Assembly: GCA_003116975.1 (NCBI GenBank) | Contig: BGKB01000009.1 | Span: 373,126-437,125 of the forward strand | Direction: 5' to 3' | Origin: Aurantiochytrium sp. KH105 | Lineage: Eukaryota; Sar; Bigyra; Thraustochytrida; Thraustochytriidae | Length of the DNA stretch: 64,000 nt | In this document: positions 29,111 through 40,303 of the stretch, in pieces | Layout: each line of letters opens with the position of its first letter | How positions within the stretch are numbered: position 1 is the first letter of the stretch | Made by a program: the position numbers and the translations under genes | Notes under the pieces: model-generated | Seen by the model: the letters and a program-made list of their open reading frames with translations, nothing else | Told to the model about the DNA's origin: nothing | The model's database searches: none

Positions 29111-29553
29111 GTTGGCCGAGTGGTGGGCGGCGGTCACGAAGCGCGCCCGCGCGCGCGAGGGAAACGAGGGGAAAGGGAAGGAAGCTTCGCGAGAGACGGA
29201 GGGAGCCGGCGCGGGCCAGCCAGCTAGCTAGCAAGCAAGCGAGCGAGCGACCGCGCGCGCCAAACAGAGCAAATAAACTCGATCGGGGTCTAGCTGACTG
29301 ACGGAGCCTTCGCAACCAAAGGAAGGAAAAACAGAAGGGTTCCTTAACGGTTCTTCAAGGGTTCCGCGACTCTCGTGGCCACCGAGACGGAGTGCCCGCG
29401 GAGATCGAGAGCGCAAATCATTTCCCTTGGCCAGGGGTCTGCAAACTGCGCGGGGTTCGAAGAGGCTGCGCGGAGCGCGGAGAAAAGTCTGGCGACTTCT
29501 GCCCAGTCGCGCGACGCAAGAGTTCGTGCTTTCTGTCGAAACGTGTGGACGCC
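29111..29553. promoter_or_regulatory. Divergent promoter region of RPB8 and RMT2
   Basis: 443 bp between two divergent ATGs, with an AGCTAGCTAGC/AAGC/GAGC tandem block (29221-29250). The RMT2 frame is open upstream of its ATG but holds none of its own. Confidence 0.5.
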
Positions 29554-30720
29554 ATGGCGGCCATGACGGCTGGCGCAGAGCTTTGGCAGGCGCTGTGCGC
29601 CGCTCGCGAAGCCGCAGAAGCGCCAGCCAAGGCGGCTTCTGAGGAGGAGAACAGCGGCGCAAAGAGCGGAGCTGCGCCTGGGCCTGCGCCTGATGCGGAA
29701 GGCTTGCTGGCCAAGACGCAGTCTTGCCTCGACAAAGACCCAGAGAACGCGTCAAGCTACCAAGACGAGGAGTCCGGGGCGAGCGTGCTCATGGTGGCGT
29801 CTCAGCTGGGCCTCATTGAGGTGGTCAAGACGCTTTTGGAACGAGGTGCCCCATGGAATGCGCTAGACCGCAAGGGTCGATGTGCCGGTGAGTATGCCCT
29901 TGAGGCAGGTCATCAAGCTGTGGTGGACTTGCTCGTGGATCACGGCGTGCGTGCGGAAATGCTTTTGGGCGCCATCGAAAAACGCAAGCTCGAGCGTGGA
30001 CCCATGGCTGCCAACGAGGACTACCTCAAGTCAAACGTGGAGTACACCTCGGATGAGCAAAAACTCATGGACCCGAACGGAGATGCCGTCATGATGGAAT
30101 GGGAGCGTCCGCTGATGCAGCTGCACGCGCAAGTAATTTGCCAGCGAGGTGCGCTCACCGCAGGAGAGAGCAGCGAGCAGACCCCAACAGGTGACGTTCT
30201 CAACGTTGGCTTTGGCATGGGCATTGTAGATTCATACATTCAGGAACACAAGCCTCGTCGGCACGTTATCATCGAAGCGCATCCCCAAGTGTACAAGCGC
30301 ATGCTCGATGACGGCTGGGACAAGAAACCTGGCGTTGAGATTGTCTTTGGGCGCTGGCAAGACCACGTCGCCTCAATTGGCCAATTCGATGGGATCTTCT
30401 TTGACACGTATGGCGAGTACTATGCCGACCTCAAGGCGTTTCAAGACAACTTGCCCAGGCTGCTTCGGCCAAGTGGAGTGTATTCTTTTTTCAATGGTCT
30501 TTGTCCTCGTAACATTTTCTTTCATGGCGTATGTTGCCAGGTCGTGCAGTTGCAGCTCGACCACATGGGTATTGAGGCGAGCTTTCAGCCTTGCGAGCTC
30601 GAGGCTGATGCCAATGCTGACGATACATGGCAAGGCGTCAAGCGTCGATACTGGTGGAATGACACATATTACCTGCCAATTTGCGTCATGCGTCCCACCA
30701 CCGCGGCCACGGACGCATGA
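29554..30720 (+). CDS. RMT2: Protein arginine N-methyltransferase 2 (RMT2 type, delta-nitrogen)
   Basis: 388 aa from ATG 29554 (GCCATGGCGG), similar to yeast Rmt2 (412 aa). Residues about 70-135 form two ankyrin repeats (SGASVLMVASQLGLIEVVKT, GRCAGEYALEAGHQAVVDLL), the N-terminal module typical of RMT2. The methyltransferase core follows: MEWERPLMQLHAQVIC, SAM motif I DVLNVGFGMGIVDSYIQ, IIEAHPQVYKRM, and FDGIFFDTYGEYYADLKAFQ as the substrate-side loop, with RPSGVYSFFNG. Yeast Rmt2 methylates the delta nitrogen of Arg67 in ribosomal protein L12. A role in ribosome modification is likely here too. Confidence 0.93.
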   Translation: MAAMTAGAELWQALCAAREAAEAPAKAASEEENSGAKSGAAPGPAPDAEGLLAKTQSCLDKDPENASSYQDEESGASVLMVASQLGLIEVVKTLLERGAPWNALDRKGRCAGEYALEAGHQAVVDLLVDHGVRAEMLLGAIEKRKLERGPMAANEDYLKSNVEYTSDEQKLMDPNGDAVMMEWERPLMQLHAQVICQRGALTAGESSEQTPTGDVLNVGFGMGIVDSYIQEHKPRRHVIIEAHPQVYKRMLDDGWDKKPGVEIVFGRWQDHVASIGQFDGIFFDTYGEYYADLKAFQDNLPRLLRPSGVYSFFNGLCPRNIFFHGVCCQVVQLQLDHMGIEASFQPCELEADANADDTWQGVKRRYWWNDTYYLPICVMRPTTAATDA

Positions 30721-33700
30721 GTGAGTGGGTTTTTTTCAACAACAAACAAAAATTAAAGAAAGAAAGAAGGAAAGAATGTAATGATGCCACCTTGCACCAA
30801 CCACGTACGTATATATATATATACATGACCTATCAGCCCCTGGGAGACAGTATAAACAAAGAAAAGGAAGACTCTAGGAATGCTTCGTGGCAGTAGCAGT
30901 GTGGCCGTTGACGGACGGCGTTTTGCAGACGGGGTTATTTCTTGCAAGCACTTTTATGCGCGCTGACGAGTGCAAATCTAATGCGTGATCATACACGCGC
31001 ACCCTCGCAGTTGTCCTGCCTCGTACTACACTCCCGAGATCCAAGCTGGACCGAATTGTTAATCGCAGTGTCGGCTGGCCGCTGCCGGTGCTGTGTCCGG
31101 CTCTTTCATCGGAACGGCCAAATAATGCGTCAACCTCCCCGGTTCAGGGAGATCGTGGTTCGCGGACCGACTCGCTGTCGCCATGGTCGGTGTTGAACCA
31201 AAAAACCAAGGACACCCTGTGCTACCTTCTGCAGATGGCACTGCGAAGACCGCAGTCATAATCGGAAGCTGCAGCTCGAGAAAATGACGCCATCCTTGAT
31301 TCAGAGGCGCGAGGTGTGTCCATCCCATCACCGATCGACCCATGTCAGCGTGCGGCGGGCAGCGGGTGCGGCCACACCTGGCGGGCTGGTGTAGCCATGG
31401 CAGTGGCAAGCAACCACAGCTGGTCAGCTGCAGCGAGCTTCGGGACCTTGATCCATCCTATCTACCATGGCCACCACGGGAATTCACCGCTGCCGCGTGC
31501 GCGCGCGCGCGTCTGCGTCATCGTGTCCCTTGCTGTTTTGCCCCGAGCGGCTGCGGCAGAAACGTAAGACGCGTCGGAGGTTGGAGGGAAGATGCCGCAC
31601 CGCTTCGCTGTCGCCCCGCCGCCGCTCCGCTTATTTCTTCTTCTCCAAGGCATGTATGTCGCAGCAGCAGCAGCAGCGACATACATTTCCAACACCCACC
31701 ACCTCCGTGGACTCGACCTCACCTCCGGGGACGAATGGCGGGTCGGAGCGTTATTTTCCCATGAGCCCTCGCCGTTCCTTTCAATCTTTCCACGCCCGCA
31801 GCCGCCACCGGCCGGTGGGCTGCGGCAGCGGCACTCTCCTCTCCTCGCCTCGCCTCTTTTTTCTCTGCTGGGCTCGGAGCTGCCACAGCTCCACCGCCAA
31901 CGTCTCGAGGCAGCCCCACAGCTCGCACTCGGGACTTGTCTTTGGGGCGGCTTGTGCACCGCCTTCCTTGCTTGGGCCAAAGAACCGCCTCACCTCTAGA
32001 AACTCGCGACCTCCGCTCGGGTCGGCTCGGCCGGCGCGGCCAGCCTGGCCTGTGCCAGGAACGGAGAACGAGGTCCTGGCCTCCCTCGCTTGCTCGCTGC
32101 AGCATCGTCCTGGCTGGCCTCGAGATCTGCGCTGCAAGCTCGAGTCGCCTCGCGCGACGCGGCTGCGGCGGCGTGGGCCACATTCAGGTCGTGCATCCAA
32201 CCAGCCAGCGCGAGCTCGACTTTCCTGCTCGCACCAAGAGCCCGCCCGCGCTCGGTCCCTCGCTTGCAGCTGCTGGCTGCAGCCGCACCGCCCGCCCTCC
32301 TCCGTCGATACCACCGTCGCTGCGGCCGCGCCGAGGAAGGTCGGAGCCACGCAGACTGTGCGCGAGGCTTTCTGGGCCATGCCTGGATAGTGTAGCGCGC
32401 CCGGAGCAGCGCAAGTATCGCCGCGGTCGCACAAGCCTCCGAGGTTTGCGACATTTTTCACAGGCCTGCGCCCCGTCCCATCATGAAAAATCCCTCGGCC
32501 GCGCCGGCCGCTGGGAGGACACGGAGACCGCCGTGCACAGGGACAAGCGCTCCTCGAGCGCGGGCGTGGCCGATGGGCGGGGCGCAGTTCTCTCTACCGA
32601 TTCTTACTAATACCTGTGTGGCCTTTCCGGCAGCAACAGCAGCGACAGCAACAGCAACAGCAGCAACAGCGACGGCGACAGCGACAGCAGCAGCAGCAGC
32701 GACAGCGACAGCGGCAGAGGGCGCGGAGAGGGAAGCACGCGGGGTGGGAGAAGGCCGACGCGAAAGGCCGCGACGCCGGCAGCAGCAGCAGGCAGAGGCC
32801 GGGCTCGTTCACGTTCGGCGGGAGGCGGCGGCCGCGATGGCTGCTCCCGAGTTGGCCGGTTTTTACGCGGCGCAAGCGGGGCGGGCTTGGCTCGCTCGGG
32901 AGCGCAAATGATGCCTGGCAGATGCCTGGCTCGGCGTGGCGAGTCGTGGTCGGCGGTGATGGAGGGGGAAAGCGTGGGCGAGCGTGCTGCAGGTGCTGGC
33001 AGCCAGCCAGCCAACATTGGTCACAGCCAGGTGTTGACACGCACGGTGTCTCGAAGGTCGGTTTCTGGCGTGCTGGCTAGCGCTCTCTGCACTGTTGTAT
33101 AGTGCCAATATATGCATCGGCCGCGGGCGGCAGCGGCAGCGGCGTGGCGCGCGGCGAGGCGTGGCGTGGCGTGGCGTGTCCGAAGTGGCGGCCACAGCCA
33201 GCAGCTCAAGCAAGGTGGCCCAAAAGCAGACCCAACTAACAAGTGGATGTGAAGAACTAACGATCGATCGATCGGTCGATTGAACGAACGAACGAACGAA
33301 CGAACTAACAACTCGTGTCCGTGCGGCTGCGGCCAACAAGAACAACAGCAAGCTGAGGCCTCCAGGTCCAAACTGCCAGGCCCGAGGCATCTATCTAACT
33401 CCGTCGGGTTTCCTTCAGTCCTTCGTTCCGTTGCCGACAGCAGCTCGGTCTCTGGCTTGCTTGCTTGGCGGCGTGCTTGGCGGCGTGCTTGTTGCTGCCG
33501 CAGGCCGGGCCGCTCGCCAAGCTGTACGGCGGCGGCCTGGGCCGACTGCGATCGACATTCTGCAGACAGTCTCGGTCGCCGTCGAGGTCTAACAGAACGT
33601 CTAACATAACATCATCCATCACCACCTCGCCATTCCACAAACAGCAGCTGGCAGAAAAACACAACCCGGAGAATTCGCAATAAGCAGGCAGCAGAAATCG

Positions 33701-34635
33701 AGGCCCACCGCGGTCCAGGCTTGCTTTCCCGGCTCGCGCCCTGCCGAGCGAGCGGCTGCTGGCTCGCTGCCGCGCGCAGTTCTCAATTCCGCGCCGCGGG
33801 ACCCGGCCGGCCCGCGCGCCCCGCGTCGGAGCCACCCCGCCCCCACCCCGCGCGTCGCAGCAGCGCGGCGCGGCGAGGCGAGGCGGCGAGGCGTGCGGCG
33901 AGGCGTGCGCCTGTGACGAGAGCGGGGCTCACGAACCTCAACGAGCTCATCGCGCGCAGCAACGGCGCGAACGAACCACTCTCTGTCGGCCGGCCGCCCC
34001 GCGCGAGCCTGCGGCCGCGACGGGCGCGCGAGCCTGCGGGCGGGCGTACGCGCCTGCGTGCCCGGCGCTCGCAGCGGCGGCGGGGAAGGCGGCAGCGCTG
34101 GCGCAGACGGGATCTCGCATCTCAGGTCTTGGTCTCGTCTCATCTCATCTCGTCTCGTCTCGTCTCATCGACCTCGCCGCGAGGGGACAGCGCGGCGGGC
34201 GAGCGCCGAGCACGGAGCGCGGCGCGAGCGCGAGGCGGGCCCGAGGCAGAGCCGCTCGGGCGGAGCGGAGGCGGGGGTGGCGGCCCGCGAGGTCGGTTTC
34301 TCCCGCGCTCGTGAGCAGAGCGGAGCAGAGCGGAGCAGCGAGTTCGGGTTCTTGGCTCTGAGCAGGGCGCAAGTCGAGGCGCCGCAGTTCTGCTCTTCTC
34401 TCTGCACGCGGCGCAGGGCACGCGGACCGGGCAGAGGGCAGGGCAGAGCAGAGCAGAGCAGACGGCAGGAGTTTCGTGCAAGGAAGCCGAGCCGAGCAAA
34501 GCCGGAAAGGCCCGTGGGTGAGAGTGCGCGTGCACGTCGAAGGCGCTGGTGCTCGGAAAGAGACACGGCAGACTCGACTCACTTCATCTCCGACCTCGCG
34601 AGGCGTCGCTCGCAGGGCATCGCTCGCGAGGCATC

Positions 34636-34673
<38 letters not shown>

Positions 34674-35164
34674 GCGGAGCTCGTGCGGAACGAGGTTGCC
34701 TCCGCACGAGCGAGCGGAGAGCGAGGGGGTAAAGCGCAGGCAAGGGTCCGCGTCCAGCGCCCTCGCGACGCGAAAAGGAAAGAAAGCTAGCGGAGCAAGG
34801 GGCGGGGCGCCGAATCGAGGAGGGGAGCGAGCCTCTTGTTGCCGCTGCGCCCGAACCCCGCCCGGGAAGGCAGGCAGGCTGGTCGGCAGACAGGCAGGCA
34901 GCCAGGCAAGCGGCCGCGTTCAGACCGCGAGCTAGCGCGCTGCAAGAGCAGAGACCTCCGGCGCGAACTTCGGTAGCGTGCGCAGAGTTCGCGTTGAACT
35001 CGGCGAGCTTTTTCGCTCGCTCGCACTTGCCTGCCCCAGGCATCTCCGCATCAACGCAAGGAGACCGAGACCGAAACCGAAACCCAAAGCGGCAGTGAGT
35101 GCGCGCGCAAGCAGAGAGACGAAGCGCAGAGCGCGAAAGGACACGGCACGGAAAGGCAAGGTAA

Positions 35165-35220
35165 GGCAAAGCAAAGCAAAGCAAAGCAAAGCGAAGCAAG
35201 GCAAGGCAAGGCAAGGCAAG
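35165..35220. repeat. GCAAA/GCAAG pentamer array
   Basis: About eleven tandem pentamers shifting from GCAAA to GCAAG along the array, about 0.9 kb upstream of the MYB start. Confidence 0.9.
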
Positions 35221-35990
35221 GTAGGCGGGCAGGTCTCACGCCGGCCGCCTTGTCCGCGCAAGCGTAGGCTCCGCCGAGGACGAGGTGACCGATTCTCGGC
35301 TATTTGTGGGGAAAGAACGCGCTGCGGGACATCGCTGCGGTGAGGACACCGCTGTTGTGATATTTGCCGGGCCCAGCCTCCGGGGAACGAGAAGAAGACA
35401 AGCGGGAGAAAGCCGTCGCGCCTGGGCGGGCGACCGAGCTTGAAAGGGCCCAAGACACGGCGAGGCCCGCAAGCGAGGCGAGCAAGCAGCAGGTCGGGCA
35501 CGAAAAGGACTCCGCCCCGGATCGGTCTCTTGCGATTACGCCTTCCCCCCTTGCTCGCGGTGGACGCTCGAGGAGAGGGAGCGGGACCGCGCAGTCCCGG
35601 ATTGTCCGGGCGAGATCTTGCCGGGCGACCGACTGAACGAACGACCTGCGCCGGGTTCCTTTCCAGCGCGCAGGGGAAGCTGCGCCCGACGGCCGGTCTC
35701 GCGGACGACGCTTGGCCTGACTCGCGCGGCTTGGTGCCTGGTCGCGCAGACCCTGGCCTTTCCGTTTCCTGGGACCGCGTTCGGGCCCGAGCAAACGAGG
35801 GAGAGTGAGAGTGAAAGAGACATATAAGCAGTCAGTCACTCAGTCAGTCGGAGACTCGAGCAGAGAGCGGGGACGCATATCGACCCGGTTGGAGAAGTCC
35901 TTAGTACTGCACTGCGACTGCCTGTAAGAGAGTGTGCCGCGTTCGTTCAGTTGGTCCGGCAACAAAACCCCGAATATATCGTGGCAATCT

Positions 35991-36030
35991 AGTCGAGTCG
36001 AGTCGAGCCGAGTCGAGTCGAGTCGAGTCT
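35991..36030. repeat. GAGTC pentamer array in the MYB leader
   Basis: Eight near-perfect GAGTC units ending about 48 bp before the MYB ATG, so probably in the 5' untranslated region. Confidence 0.9.
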
Positions 36031-36077
36031 TGTCTTTGGGAGCCCCACTCGTGTTTTTGTTTGACGTGGGCGCCACA

Positions 36078-36135
36078 ATGAAGCGTACGCGCACATCGAC
36101 ACCTAGAGCTCGCCAGCAGCAGCAGCAGCAGCAGC

Positions 36136-36176
<41 letters not shown>

Positions 36177-38081
36177 ATCCAGAATGCTTCCTCTGCGAAG
36201 CGACAGCGCCAGTCCACAAGCTCACAAAGTGCTCCGACCGAGTCATCATCCATGTATGCCACCTCGTATTCCCCGGGAAGCCAACAGCAATCTGACGAAG
36301 CATGGCCTCCTCCGCAGCGTTCCCGCCAGCACAATTTCGCCCCCACGCTTCGCAACGCTGCTAGTAGTGGCGCAACTCGCACCAGCTCGAGTAGCAGCTC
36401 TTCGAGTGGCGATGCCACAAGTTCTGAAATTGCTTCACAAACAACAAAGGGAAAGTCCGTGCGCCGCAGGTGGACACCAGAGGAGGATGAGCTCTTGAGG
36501 CGCGCTGTGAAAAAGTATAATTGCCAGCAATGGAAGAAAATTGCGACAGAGGTCCCGGGAAGGTCCCATGTGCAATGTCTTCAGCGCTGGAACAAATCGC
36601 TTGATCCAGATGTCATCAAGGGCCGATGGACCACGGAGGAAGACAATCTCCTTCTGGACATTGTCGCTAAAAATCCCCACATGAAAAATTGGGGATTCGC
36701 AGCAAAGTACATTCCGGGCAGATCTGCCAAACAGTGCAGAGAGCGATATCTGAATCATCTCAATCCAACCATCCGAAGAGATGCATGGACAAACGAAGAA
36801 GACGCTTTCATCCTTGAGGCCCAGCAGCGACTCGGGAACAAGTGGTCCGAAATCGCGTCTTACCTTCCTGGTCGGACCGAAGCAGGGATCAAGACACGTC
36901 TAAAACTTTTGCACCAATCACCCAAACCCCCGCAGCTGCCTCCGCCGCAGCCCCCACCGCGAGCACCTCCGGACCCGGCCATACAGGGAGCCTCTTCCTC
37001 ATCATCTTCGTCTTCGTCTTCGTCAGCAACTGCCTCGTCGGCCTTGAGACCTCTGTCTGATTTGAGGCCTTTGTCCGCCCACTCGTCAATGCACTCGCCC
37101 CACATGCCGACACAGAACCAAGATCTGCAGACACAGACGCTCGAAGAAAAGGGCCCGCGCGTGAGCCCTTCGACAAGTGACGGCCTCCAGATCTCACCGA
37201 TTGGGTCGTTCGTTGCAGACGATCAACTATTCTATCTTGCGCCGCCCTTGGAGCAAACAGCAACCTCGCATCCATCGTCGCTTTCCCTTCATGGCGCAGT
37301 GCAAGAGCCATCAGGTCGTTTGCCCGGGACTGAATACGCGGTAGACCCCTCTTCTTCGATGCTGTTGTCGTCGTCGTCGTCCTCGTCGTCGTCCTCGTCG
37401 TCGTCCTCGTCGTCTTCACATCGGCCTCTTATGGCATATGAACAAGGGCAGGTTTATCAAGAACTGTCTCAGCCAGGCCATCTTTCTGGTTCTTCGCAAT
37501 CATACCCGGCAGCAGAGCCAGCCCTGATGCCTGAATCCCCTCGTTTCGGACATCAAGCAGAGCATCTTCCGCGCCACCACACCACATCTGCGCCCTCACC
37601 CCAAACAGAGAGTGCTTCGAGCGGTGCTCGCGTCGAGTCGCACACGCAATCAGCCATGTCTCAAGCACCTTTGCCCTGGGCTACGCAAGAAACATGGACA
37701 AACTCTCCCCCGACCCCACGGCATAGTCCAAGGCTATCCCCTCCTTTATCTCCCTCATATGGTGCACGAAGCGGCATGCTACCACCGTTGCTGGAACTTC
37801 CGCAGTCCTCGGCCCCCCCTTCTTTCTTGTCGACTTCGGCACCATCAGAGACCACTGCGTACCAGCTTCGGCCACAGTACCCTATGCAATCAAGCAGAAT
37901 GGAGTACTCGCATCAATACCCAAATCAAGACATAGCTTTGCAGGACGATAGAGCATACTTGGCTCAGCACCAGCAAGGCGACATGTCTCGAGATCAGTAT
38001 TCATACGGCACTGGAAATCCGGCTTCATCGTCATCTTTGCATCACGATCAATCGCAGGGTTTCAAAAAGGGGCGCTACTGA
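36078..38081 (+). CDS. Three-repeat (R1R2R3) MYB transcription factor
   Basis: 667 aa from ATG 36078 (CCACAATGAAG). A Gln run of about 20 (residues 14-34) follows a basic start. Residues about 127-280 hold three MYB repeats: RRRWTPEEDELLRRAVKKY...WNKSLDP, KGRWTTEEDNLLLDIVAKN...YLNHLNP and RDAWTNEEDAFILEAQQRL...RLKLL. The Trp cage is kept except that the last aromatic of R2 is Tyr and that of R3 is Leu. The linkers DPDVIKGRW and NPTIRRDAW match the c-Myb/3R-MYB type that in plants and animals controls G2/M genes. The C-terminal 400 residues are Ser/Pro/Gln-rich and probably disordered, with a 20-residue Ser run (TCG/TCC codons at about 37365-37417). Expected to be nuclear. Its long repeat-rich upstream region suggests complex control. 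Confidence 0.93.
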
Positions 38082-38557
38082 TCTATTCTTCTAATCAGCT
38101 CAGTCTTTGACCACGAAAATGGAGCAAGGTCGTCACCATGAGCCACTTATTGAATTGTCGACGAGCGGAATTCTCTTTTGCTTTCACGAGAAAGAAAAAT
38201 GGATAAAGGGAACTCTCGCTGACGTCTGCATTGCCAAAGGCATGCTTTCTTTTCTTTTCTTTTCTTTTCTTTTCTTCATACCCACATGATCACGTGGGTT
38301 CTTCATCAAGGTCCTGTCCTGTATATATTTCTCTAGATTCGCAAAATGACATTATCTCATCAAATTGACACATTTGTCTTGGTTGACAGTTCTTTTGTTT
38401 TCTTCAGCCAGGTTGTTCGTGATGACGCCAATGCCTCTTCCTTCGATGTTCTGAAAATACGAAAGAATAAAATCGCAACTCTGTGATATGTCTTCATAAG
38501 CTCGAGCGTTCTCCGCAGAGAATTATTTGTATGGCATGCAGTCAAATCTTTCTTTGC
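38082..38557. other. 3' intergenic region between convergent MYB and kelch-b561 genes
   Basis: 476 bp, less GC-rich than the coding flanks, with a TTTTC pentamer run (38249-38274) and a short palindromic CACATGATCACGTGGG (38282-38297). No gene is seen. Confidence 0.6.
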
Positions 38558-40303
38558 TTAGGACTTTTCAAGTTGTCCTTTAGGGATACTTGCGGGAGGG
38601 TTGGTTGCCTCGCCAGGATTGCGCTCGCGCTGGAACTTGATGACGCTGAATGCAACCGTTGCGAGCACGTAGAACGCAAACCAAAGGGTGTAGATGATAA
38701 AAGCTGGGGTAGATGCCGACTGGACAAAGAGAATTCCAATGAAAATGTTGACGAACCCAAGCACAAGGGCCAGGCGGCCCATGTTCTTATGAGCGAGCTC
38801 CCAGATCTTTCGGCCCGTTGAAACAAGGCCAGTCGTAGGATCAGTCTTGTGCGGACGGCACAATGCGTTGAGAGGCTGCAAAAGCCCAAGACCCATCACG
38901 ACGACACCAATGACGGCATGAGCGCGTGCCAAGAAATGTCCGCCAGCAACCATGAGAAAGGCAATGATGAGACCAGCGACGGCTGCAACGATGCCCAGCG
39001 TATTCAGCGCGCGATGCAGGTGGAACCAAAGTGGGTCCCAACCACGACCAAAACGAGCAATGAAGACGCCGAGAGGAATGAAGAAACCCCATCCCAGTCC
39101 CATGAGTGTAAAATGTGCAACACGCCATGCTGGAATCGGATCATTGTTGCACTCGAGCGACTCGAGCGACTCCAAGGCTGCAAACGTTGACCCATATGAA
39201 AGGCGCCAGATTGATGTGGACGTGGCCACTTGCAGGTACAGAACGCCATTCATTGTTGCCATCGAGGACTGTGCCGCCGGTTGGGACGGCACCTCTGTAC
39301 CAGCGCCTTGTGCAAGATCAACTTGTCTCCACAAATTGTTGTCGAGCGCGTTGCTCAAGGTGTTTAGCTGCCCTGGGGCATCCTGCGAAACCAGCACGCC
39401 ACCAGCGCCGCCATAGAGGAAAAACGTTCCATCGCCCACGCTTGAATCGGCTGCCATGGCGCCAAAGTTGCGTCCATGCAGACAGGTTGGGCCAGGGCCA
39501 CGCCATGTCCCTGTGGCGCTGGTGGCTGTTGCTGAGAGGCTTTCCACTTCGAGAATCCAAGATTCGCTGCTCGGACAAGGTCCATATCCACCGGATCCGC
39601 AGCCACCGTACATTGCGAGGAGGGCTTCATCTGGCGCCGACGCAGGGTTGAGCGCAGCACTTGCCACCAGGCATCGAGGTGTGGGGATGTCGCTGTCACT
39701 CGTGTCAATGGAGAGCCACTGCATGTCGCTGAGACGAAGCGCAAAGCTGTCGTCGAGGCGTTCGCGGGTATCGAATCCGTGACTCACAAGCAAATAGTCT
39801 TGACCTTGCACCGTTGTGAGACCCCCTGCCATACCGTAGCGCGAACCAGGCGAGCCTTCAGTCGTGCCGTCAAGCACTTGGGTCCAAACGCCAGTGTCAA
39901 GATCGAGGGTCCAAACGTCATTGTAAACCTCGAGGTCAGGCGTCTGGCCACCAAAGATGATCAGTCTGCCTGTGTCGTCGTCGACACCGCCTACGAGCGA
40001 GAATCGGGAAGTAGGGCCCTCATTAGCACTGGCCACGATGCGCCAGCTCTCCGAGACAGTGTCAAAGATGTACGCTGCCGCACTTTCGTCGTCTTCATCG
40101 ACTGCTCCGGTCACGACTCCACCAAAGAGCACAATGGATTGGTTCGAGGGCCACGGGGCCATGATGGCAAAGTGCCGGGCCGGCGGCGACATTCCATTGT
40201 TGATAAGTTGAACCTCTTCCCATGTAGGGGTCTGCGCTGCGGCGCCTCCAATGAGCGTCGCCAGCGCTGCCAGAAGAGGCGCAAGGCGATTACAGGAGAA
40301 CAT
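38558..40303 (-). CDS. Kelch-repeat ectodomain fused to cytochrome b561 membrane domain
   Basis: 581 aa from ATG 40303, which gives a clean signal peptide (LAPLLAALATLIGGAAAQ). The upstream open frame is Arg-rich and not used. Residues about 25-350 hold about five kelch-type repeats, seen as IVLFGG, LIIFGG, LLAMYGG and FFLYGG strands with Trp between them, forming a luminal or extracellular beta-propeller. Residues about 375-560 are a b561 domain with five to six membrane segments and well-spaced His that can bind two b hemes: RVAHFTLMG, WFHLHRALNTLG, HFLARAHAVIGV and ELAHKNMGRLAL. Such proteins pass electrons across membranes, typically from ascorbate. The propeller in place of the common DOMON domain is unusual. 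The C-terminus is short and polar. Confidence 0.87.
   Translation of the reverse strand: MFSCNRLAPLLAALATLIGGAAAQTPTWEEVQLINNGMSPPARHFAIMAPWPSNQSIVLFGGVVTGAVDEDDESAAAYIFDTVSESWRIVASANEGPTSRFSLVGGVDDDTGRLIIFGGQTPDLEVYNDVWTLDLDTGVWTQVLDGTTEGSPGSRYGMAGGLTTVQGQDYLLVSHGFDTRERLDDSFALRLSDMQWLSIDTSDSDIPTPRCLVASAALNPASAPDEALLAMYGGCGSGGYGPCPSSESWILEVESLSATATSATGTWRGPGPTCLHGRNFGAMAADSSVGDGTFFLYGGAGGVLVSQDAPGQLNTLSNALDNNLWRQVDLAQGAGTEVPSQPAAQSSMATMNGVLYLQVATSTSIWRLSYGSTFAALESLESLECNNDPIPAWRVAHFTLMGLGWGFFIPLGVFIARFGRGWDPLWFHLHRALNTLGIVAAVAGLIIAFLMVAGGHFLARAHAVIGVVVMGLGLLQPLNALCRPHKTDPTTGLVSTGRKIWELAHKNMGRLALVLGFVNIFIGILFVQSASTPAFIIYTLWFAFYVLATVAFSVIKFQRERNPGEATNPPASIPKGQLEKS

Larger units (their letters stand above)
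30721..36077. other. Long gene-poor region upstream of the MYB gene
   Basis: 5.4 kb without a supported gene. The first 250 bp is A/T-rich (a TATATATA run at about 30811-30824) and is probably RMT2 3' flank. The rest is GC-rich and repeat-laden: AGC-type runs (31668-31680, 32630-32710), GAAC units (33282-33305), GCTT x9 (34634-34672), AGAGC/GAGCA clusters (34312-34345, 34441-34460), GCAAA/GCAAG pentamers (35165-35220) and GAGTC pentamers (35991-36030). Open frames on both strands are Arg/Ala/Ser-rich and domainless. It is probably the extended promoter and leader of the MYB gene; an unrecognised RNA gene cannot be excluded. Confidence 0.6.

Noticed and set aside
31467-32390. 307-codon frame and others between RMT2 and MYB
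   Set aside because: Ser/Arg/Pro-rich, several frames open at once, no ATG context or domain support.
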